This document shows positions 58,135-64,000 of a DNA stretch of 64,000 nt, piece after piece; within the stretch, counting starts at the first letter, position 1, and each line of letters opens with the position of its first letter. A program made the position numbers and the translations under genes. The stretch is from Chloroflexota bacterium (lineage in GTDB: Bacteria > Chloroflexota > Anaerolineae > B4-G1 > SLSP01), in contig JAKQHY010000015.1 in NCBI GenBank assembly GCA_029555965.1, positions 1 through 64,000 of the forward strand, read 5' to 3'. Below the pieces are notes generated by a model, which worked only from the letters and a program-made list of their open reading frames with translations, was not told the origin of the DNA and made no database searches.

Positions 58135-59279
58135 ACCGAACGTTTCAACGCCCCCACAACTACACCAACTTCCTCCTCACTCAAACTATTGTGGAAGGGC
58201 AGAGCTAAGGTGCGCGTCGCTATGGCTTCGGTAATGGGTAAGGTTCCCTTCAAATCGCCAAAACGCTCGCGGATGTAGGGTTGGGTGTGGATGGGGGCGA
58301 AGTAGCCCCGGGCGGGGATGCCCTGCGCCTCCAATTTTTGGATGATGGTGTCGCGGGCCAGGCCCTCGGCCAGGGTGATGACGTAAACGAACCAGCTCAT
58401 GCGCACGTGGGGCTTGACCACGGGCGGGCGCACCCAGTCCAGGGCTTGCAGCCGCGCGGTGTACATCCGCGCGACTTTCTCTCGCTTTGCCAGGAAGGAC
58501 TCTAGCCGCTTAAACTGGCTCACGCCCAGCGCCGCCGACATCTCGTCGAGACGGTAGTTGTACCCCAACCGCTCGTGTTCGAGCCACGCGCCCATCTCCG
58601 GGCGGCCCTGGTTGCGCATGCTGCGGCACACGCGGGCGATCTCGTCATCGTCCGTGACGATCATCCCGCCCTCGCCCACCGTCATCTGTTTGTTGGGATA
58701 GAAGGCAAAGGCCGCCGCATCGCCGAATGTCCCGATTTTGCGCCCTTTGTACACGGCGCCTAATGCTTCGCAGGAGTCGTCAATCACGCGCAGTCCGTGT
58801 TGTTGCGCGACGCGCGTGAGCGCGTCCCACTCCGCCGGGTGGCCGAAGATATCCACCGCCATCATCGCCTTTGTGCGCGAGGTGACTTTCTGCGCTACGT
58901 CATCGGGATCGAGATTGTAGGTGTCCGGCTCCACATCCACAAAGACCGGCGTCGCGCCCTCGAAGAGGATCGCGTTGACGCTGGACGCGAAGGTGAATGA
59001 AGGGACGAGCACTTCGTCGCCCGGCCCTAAGCCACAGGCGCGCACCAGCAGGTGCAGCGCGGATGTGCCGGAGCTGACCGTCAGGGCGTGTTTGACGCCG
59101 ACGTACTCGGCGACTAGCCGCTCGAATTCGACGGCTTGCGGGCCGAGGGCCAGACGGCCGGAACGAACGACGGCGACGACAGCTTGAATGTCGGCTTCGT
59201 TAAGATCGGCGGAAGACATCGGAATTGACAGAGGATTCTTATTTACATCAGTGTTCATTAAGGTTTTTTCCTTCACCAT
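58131..59279 (-). CDS. Mirror copy: DegT aminotransferase
   Basis: Reverse complement of 36016-37164. Confidence 0.7.
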   Translation of the reverse strand: MVKEKTLMNTDVNKNPLSIPMSSADLNEADIQAVVAVVRSGRLALGPQAVEFERLVAEYVGVKHALTVSSGTSALHLLVRACGLGPGDEVLVPSFTFASSVNAILFEGATPVFVDVEPDTYNLDPDDVAQKVTSRTKAMMAVDIFGHPAEWDALTRVAQQHGLRVIDDSCEALGAVYKGRKIGTFGDAAAFAFYPNKQMTVGEGGMIVTDDDEIARVCRSMRNQGRPEMGAWLEHERLGYNYRLDEMSAALGVSQFKRLESFLAKREKVARMYTARLQALDWVRPPVVKPHVRMSWFVYVITLAEGLARDTIIQKLEAQGIPARGYFAPIHTQPYIRERFGDLKGTLPITEAIATRTLALPFHNSLSEEEVGVVVGALKRSV

Positions 59280-59281
59280 AA

Positions 59282-59530
59282 CTAATTGCGGCGCCGCGAT
59301 ATCCGAACTCGGCCCAGGCTGCTAACACGCCGTTCCACGAGGCGGCAACCGGCCCGGCAGTCAGCGCCGGCAAAACTCGGCGTCCCAAAAGCACGGGTGC
59401 CCAATACGCGCCGGATTGCCGCCTCCGATCGCTGCAAACCCCAATAAGCCAGTACCATCTGCACGCAAGCCGGCAAACAATAGCCTTCGGTAGATTGCTG
59501 AGCGTGGGAAAGCTGTATCGCACTTTTCAT
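59282..59530 (-). pseudogene. Mirror copy: C39-peptidase-like fragment
   Basis: Reverse complement of 35765-36013. Confidence 0.45.
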
Positions 59531-59925
59531 TGTGCAGGGGTTTGGTTTGCTAAGTGCTCCGCTTCCGCGGAGATCTGCGTTAACAAGGCATCGTCGTAAT
59601 ACACTCTGCCATAGCGCGCATCTACGACAACTTCACCCACTCGTCCAACCCGACCATGAGATGGAAAGGTCAGGTCTACAGGCACGCGCCATTGCCACTG
59701 TCCTTCGGGGGGTTGCTCCAGCGCTGGCTCATCGGCAAGCAAGAGGTTGCTCACCCGTTCCAGCATCAGCACATTGACCTTCTGCCGGGCCACAAAGGCC
59801 GAGATTTGAACCTGGGTGGCAGTCTGAATGACAGACACATGCTTCTCCAACCAGTCTATAAAATCCTGGCTGGCTTGTTTTCCCCAGGCTTGAATAACGG
59901 TTTCAGGCAAACTGATTGCGCTCAT
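59527..59925 (-). CDS. Mirror copy: hypothetical protein
   Basis: Reverse complement of 35370-35768. Confidence 0.5.
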   Translation of the reverse strand: MSAISLPETVIQAWGKQASQDFIDWLEKHVSVIQTATQVQISAFVARQKVNVLMLERVSNLLLADEPALEQPPEGQWQWRVPVDLTFPSHGRVGRVGEVVVDARYGRVYYDDALLTQISAEAEHLANQTPAQ

Positions 59926-60050
59926 GACACAGCTCCTTGCTCTTTTTCACTAGAGTCCCACATTTTCCCATAACGCCACTATAACACCCCGCTATAGATT
60001 GTCCAGAAATGGCGCTCAGAATCCACCGAACACCAGCAAGTGCAGCCGTT

Positions 60051-60704
60051 TTAACGTTGAAACGTTGAAATATTAGGCTGTGTTTTGATAACTTTGGCAG
60101 GTACACCGACCGCCGTGACATAAGGCGGAATATCCTGAATGACCACGCCCCCAGCACCAATTGTAGCCCACGCGCCAATGGTAATGCCAACCATAGCTAC
60201 GCTGCCAATGCCCAAGAATGCGCCTTCGTCAATTTTGACGCCGCCGGCTAAATGAACGCCGGGGGCAATATGTACGTAATCTCCAATCACACAATCGTGA
60301 TCCACCGTTGCTCCTGTATTGATGATACAATGTTGGCCTATCACGGCCCCCGGCTGTATCACGGCCCCGGAAAAGACCACCGTCCCTGCACCAAGCTGTA
60401 CAGAAGCGTGTACATCCGCGTTGGGATGTTGCACACACGCCCACGACAAAGTGGGGAACCGCGTTGCCAGCGCCTTGCGGGTAGCGTTGTGGCCAATTGC
60501 GAGCACTGCCCGTTTTCCGTCAAGTTCATTGGCTCGTTCGATGGCGCCGATGATGGGGACATCCAGCAAACGCTGCCCCCATTTTTGGGCGTCATCATCG
60601 TAGATCGCTGTGACTTGATAGCCGGCAGCTTGCAAGGCACTGACGACGACTTTCGCGTGACCGCCTGCGCCCAGGACGTACACTGATTCTGCATCTGTAT
60701 TCAT
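60051..60704 (-). CDS. Mirror copy: PglD-like acetyltransferase
   Basis: Reverse complement of 34591-35244. Confidence 0.7.
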   Translation of the reverse strand: MNTDAESVYVLGAGGHAKVVVSALQAAGYQVTAIYDDDAQKWGQRLLDVPIIGAIERANELDGKRAVLAIGHNATRKALATRFPTLSWACVQHPNADVHASVQLGAGTVVFSGAVIQPGAVIGQHCIINTGATVDHDCVIGDYVHIAPGVHLAGGVKIDEGAFLGIGSVAMVGITIGAWATIGAGGVVIQDIPPYVTAVGVPAKVIKTQPNISTFQR

Positions 60705-60712
60705 AGCCGCGT

Positions 60713-61339
60713 TCAGACGTTCGAACGTTCCAACGTTGGAACGTTCGGGGTCTCCTCTCCCATAAACTCCGCCATCGTCGCTTCTCCCGGATGGCTGATC
60801 CCTTCGCGTTTGAGCACGTGCCACACCGTCAGTGCCAGGATTTTCAGATCCAGCCACAACGATTGATTGTCCACATACCACACATCCAGCGCGAACTTTT
60901 CTTCCCATGAGAGCGCATTGCGCCCGTTGACCTGCGCCCAACCGGTGATGCCCGGTCTGACCTCGTGGCGGCGGGCCTGTTCCGGCGTGTAGCGGTCGAG
61001 GTACTGCATCAGCAGCGGGCGCGGGCCGACCAGGCTCATGTTGCCTTTGAGCACGTTGAAAAGACTCGGCAGTTCGTCCAGGCTGGCGCTGCGCAGGAAG
61101 CGGCCAAAGGGCGTGAGCCGTTGGGCGTCGGGGAGCAGGTTGCCCTGGGCGTCGCGGGCGTCCGTCATGGTGCGGAATTTGTAAAGGGTGAAGGGTTTGG
61201 CGTGCAGGCCGGGGCGTTGTTGGCGGAAGAGGATGGGGGCGCCGAGTTTGAGTCGAACGAGCACGATCACAATTGCCAATACCGGCGTGAGGAACAGCAG
61301 CGCCAGCGCCGTTACCGTTAAATCGAAGAAGCGTTTCAC
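60713..61339 (-). CDS. Mirror copy: WcaJ-like transferase
   Basis: Reverse complement of 33956-34582. Confidence 0.7.
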   Translation of the reverse strand: MKRFFDLTVTALALLFLTPVLAIVIVLVRLKLGAPILFRQQRPGLHAKPFTLYKFRTMTDARDAQGNLLPDAQRLTPFGRFLRSASLDELPSLFNVLKGNMSLVGPRPLLMQYLDRYTPEQARRHEVRPGITGWAQVNGRNALSWEEKFALDVWYVDNQSLWLDLKILALTVWHVLKREGISHPGEATMAEFMGEETPNVPTLERSNV

Positions 61340-61357
61340 GCGCGGAGTCTCCAGAGG

Positions 61358-61708
61358 TTATTGCGCCAACTCAGGCACATACCGTAGAATTCGCGCCGTC
61401 CATTGCGCGGCTTGCACTGCCAGAAGGCTGCGCTGCGCCGCGCTATGTTGCGCTTCGGGCCAGGCGCGGCGCCAGAGCGCCAGCAACACTTGCAAATCGC
61501 CCAACTCTTCTGCCGTCTCAGGCGGCATTTCGGCGGCCGTCCACTCGATGAAATACTGGCATTCTTCCAGCATCGCCGCCGTTGCCGCGCTGCCGGTTGC
61601 GCGGCGCGCCCCAGAGGCGACGCGCCCTAAACTCGCTGCCAATCCTGCCAGGCGCGTCGGCCAGGCGTCGCGGAGGTACCGTTCGCGCAGACGTTCACGA
61701 TTTTTCAT
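61358..61708 (-). CDS. Mirror copy: hypothetical protein
   Basis: Reverse complement of 33587-33937. Confidence 0.5.
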   Translation of the reverse strand: MKNRERLRERYLRDAWPTRLAGLAASLGRVASGARRATGSAATAAMLEECQYFIEWTAAEMPPETAEELGDLQVLLALWRRAWPEAQHSAAQRSLLAVQAAQWTARILRYVPELAQ

Positions 61709-62043
61709 TGGACGCCTCCCAATAGTTCGAGGGTGACGTCGGCAACTTGCTGCCGAAGCTCCTCGCTCTGGATGATGATGCTCCGGTTTCCTAGCCGGGG
61801 GCGGATATTGATGAGCGATTCAAACTCGATGAGTTGTTCTTCTGGATACCAGTTCGCGCCCCATAAATCATCCTGCGCGCTGCCCTGTTCGAGCAACATT
61901 GCTTCACAGTCCGCGTGCATTTCGCCGCCGCCGGCCAGAATGCGCCGGCGAATGTCTACCACGATTTTGATCAAGAGCGGGTACATCTCCAACATTTCCT
62001 GCACCTGCGCAGGCGTTGCCTGGCTGTTAAGTAAGTGGATCAT
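61705..62043 (-). CDS. Mirror copy: DUF5674-like protein
   Basis: Reverse complement of 33252-33590. Confidence 0.6.
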   Translation of the reverse strand: MIHLLNSQATPAQVQEMLEMYPLLIKIVVDIRRRILAGGGEMHADCEAMLLEQGSAQDDLWGANWYPEEQLIEFESLINIRPRLGNRSIIIQSEELRQQVADVTLELLGGVQ

Positions 62044-62097
62044 TTCAGCGCTCCAATTTTAAGAGGGTTCTCCATTGCCAAATTTGCGACAAAGCGA

Positions 62098-62295
62098 TCA
62101 AGGGGCCAGCAGTTGGACGAACGCCAATTTGGAGATATCCAACAGTTCTGCGCCTTTGCCCGACGAGATGCGGCCCTCGCGAAATAACTCCAGAGCGATC
62201 AACTCGCGCAAGCGCGCCTCTATCTGGACTTGTGGCCCTTCGAGCGCAGATAGCAAATCCCGAGGCAATTCCAGGGATACGGTTAATAGGCTCAT
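62098..62295 (-). CDS. Mirror copy: UPF0175-like protein
   Basis: Reverse complement of 33001-33197 region. Confidence 0.5.
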   Translation of the reverse strand: MSLLTVSLELPRDLLSALEGPQVQIEARLRELIALELFREGRISSGKGAELLDISKLAFVQLLAP

Positions 62296-62357
62296 AGTAT
62301 TCCCTCTATATTCAAGATTGCATCAAGTTTGGTTGTTCCCATTATACCATGACGACC

Positions 62358-63578
62358 TTATAACCCGGTCAGTCTTTGCATACGGCGCTCAAAGCGAGCA
62401 ACGCCCGCAGCCATAGACAAATTCTGAGCGTAGTATTCCGCCCCGGATTGACCCATCCATTCACGTTGTTCTGTCGTCAGGGCCGCTAATTTCGCCACAG
62501 TTTCCGCCAGCGCAACCGGGTCTTGTGAAGGACAAAGCAACCCTGCGCCAGCCTGTCGTACCAAATCGGCCGCGTCACCTTCCAGCGCCATAATAATGGG
62601 CTTGCCCATATAGAGATACGTTTGGGTTTTGGATGGGATGGTGATACGAAACAAGGGATCATCTTTGAGGTGTACTAACAGCGCGTCCGCCAGAGCGTAG
62701 AAACGCCCCATTGCTTCAGGCGTTTGTTGCGGCAAGAACAAGACATTGATCAGCCCCATCTCAGCAGCGCGAGTCTCTAATCGGGAACGCTCTACTCCAC
62801 CACCTATGAACACAAATTGCGCATCGGGGACCCGATCATGGCAAATTTGCGCGGCATCTAGCACGGTGTCCATTCCTTGTACTACACCTATCGTGCCGGC
62901 AAAGAGTATATTGAAATGATCCTTAAACCCAAGTTCCTGCGCCAGGGCTTCATCACGCGGAGCCGGCTTTTGGGCAGTTTCATCGCACCAATTGTGGATC
63001 ACCTCAATCTTGTCTTCATCTACACCGCGTTCCACCAATGCTTGTTTGAATCCAGGTGATAGTACGGTGAGCCAGTCTGCCCGGCGATAAACCCCTATAC
63101 AAATGGCGGACAACCATCGAAGCAACGTGTGATTATTCAACATGCCGGAATTAATGACCGACTCCGGCCACAAGTCCTGCACATCGAGGATGACCTTCGC
63201 GCCAAATAAGCGGCGCAATAAAAAGGCGGCGGGCCCCAATGTAACGAGGTTGTAAACATAAATCACGTCGGGCTTACTCACCAACCAGGGGCCAATGAGC
63301 ATGCTAGAGAGCGCAAAACTCAAGTAATTGAACATCCGCCGCAGACCAGATTGATCGTGGTTGGGGTATAAGGCCACCCGGTTTACCCGTACGCCATCCA
63401 TGGTTTCGCGCTGCCAGAGGCGAACGCGATACCCTGGATAGAGTTTACCCCCCGGATAATTGGGGAAGCCGGTAAGCACCTCCACGGTATGCTTACGTGC
63501 AACTAACGCTTGCGCAAAAGGCAGTCCTTTGAACGTCGGTTCCGGTTGAAACCATTGCGAGACTATCAATACCTTCAT
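62358..63578 (-). CDS. Mirror copy: WbuB-like glycosyltransferase
   Basis: Reverse complement of 31717-32937. Confidence 0.7.
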   Translation of the reverse strand: MKVLIVSQWFQPEPTFKGLPFAQALVARKHTVEVLTGFPNYPGGKLYPGYRVRLWQRETMDGVRVNRVALYPNHDQSGLRRMFNYLSFALSSMLIGPWLVSKPDVIYVYNLVTLGPAAFLLRRLFGAKVILDVQDLWPESVINSGMLNNHTLLRWLSAICIGVYRRADWLTVLSPGFKQALVERGVDEDKIEVIHNWCDETAQKPAPRDEALAQELGFKDHFNILFAGTIGVVQGMDTVLDAAQICHDRVPDAQFVFIGGGVERSRLETRAAEMGLINVLFLPQQTPEAMGRFYALADALLVHLKDDPLFRITIPSKTQTYLYMGKPIIMALEGDAADLVRQAGAGLLCPSQDPVALAETVAKLAALTTEQREWMGQSGAEYYAQNLSMAAGVARFERRMQRLTGL

Positions 63579-63591
63579 GAAATCTCAGAAT

Positions 63592-64000
63592 TTAACCGGT
63601 ATGTTTCTGCCACACCACACGGTTCACATAATCCGTGTAGCTCACAATGATCCGCGCCACCTTTTCCGATACATTGGGCATGGCGTAGTCTTCTACAAGT
63701 CGCAGCAGGCGTTCTTCGCCTCGGGGTTGTGAGTCCAGGATGGCCAGCCCTGCTTGTACCCGTTCCCAGGTCAAGCCGACTAGCATCACCGTTGCCTCTT
63801 CCATCCCTTCGGGGCGCTCGTGGGCCTGGCGGATGTTGAGGGCGGGGAAGTTGAGGATGGACGATTCCTCCGTGATGGTGCCGCTGTCCGACAGGACCGC
63901 GCGCGCATTCTTCTGCAACGCGACATAATCGCAAAAGCCAAAGGGTTTCATCAATTCCACGTTGGCGGGCAAGATGACGGCTTCTGCCTCGATCCGTTTG
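63592..64000 (-). CDS. Mirror copy: UDP-HexNAc 2-epimerase, truncated by window end
   Basis: Reverse complement of 31295-31703. Confidence 0.7.
   Translation of the reverse strand, partial: KRIEAEAVILPANVELMKPFGFCDYVALQKNARAVLSDSGTITEESSILNFPALNIRQAHERPEGMEEATVMLVGLTWERVQAGLAILDSQPRGEERLLRLVEDYAMPNVSEKVARIIVSYTDYVNRVVWQKHTG

Larger units (their letters stand above)
47648..64000 (-). repeat. Right arm of perfect inverted duplication
   Basis: Reverse complement of 31295-47647. Confidence 0.97.

Noticed and set aside
47648-64000. Second, independent polysaccharide cluster
   Set aside because: Exact reverse complement of 31295-47647, so not independent gene content

Overview
Bacterial chromosomal window, probably Chloroflexota. 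That assignment is an inference from the YLPLVMRNY-type secreted proteins, DUF4012, the CHAT/GAF-cyclase content and the dense intergenic repeats. The dominant structural fact is a spacer-less inverted duplication centred between 47647 and 47648. Bases 31295-47647 reappear as reverse complement in 47648-64000 (p <-> 95295-p), and every ORF in one arm has an identical mirror ORF. The fold point cuts through a GNAT gene, so an assembly or amplification fold-back chimera is the leading explanation; the 3' arm should not be read as independent gene content. Unique content, left to right: phosphomannomutase tail; CHAT-protease + GAF/class III cyclase pair with a candidate structured 5' UTR; leuS with a candidate leader-peptide attenuator and two in-frame short-repeat insertions; a DUF1257/DUF2997/radical-SAM trio; aldo/keto reductase; ung; secreted beta-helix and LPDTG-type surface proteins; and a long polysaccharide cluster (CapD-like, flippase, glycosyltransferases, WbpG/HisH/HisF amidotransferase set, WbjBCD UDP-FucNAc genes, WcaJ-like transferase, PglD-like acetyltransferase, aminotransferase, Wzz/BY-kinase, HlyD-like adaptor, DUF4012). 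At least nine families of short palindromic or tandem repeats occupy gaps between genes and sometimes the coding sequence itself. All calls are by eye; no database search was run.
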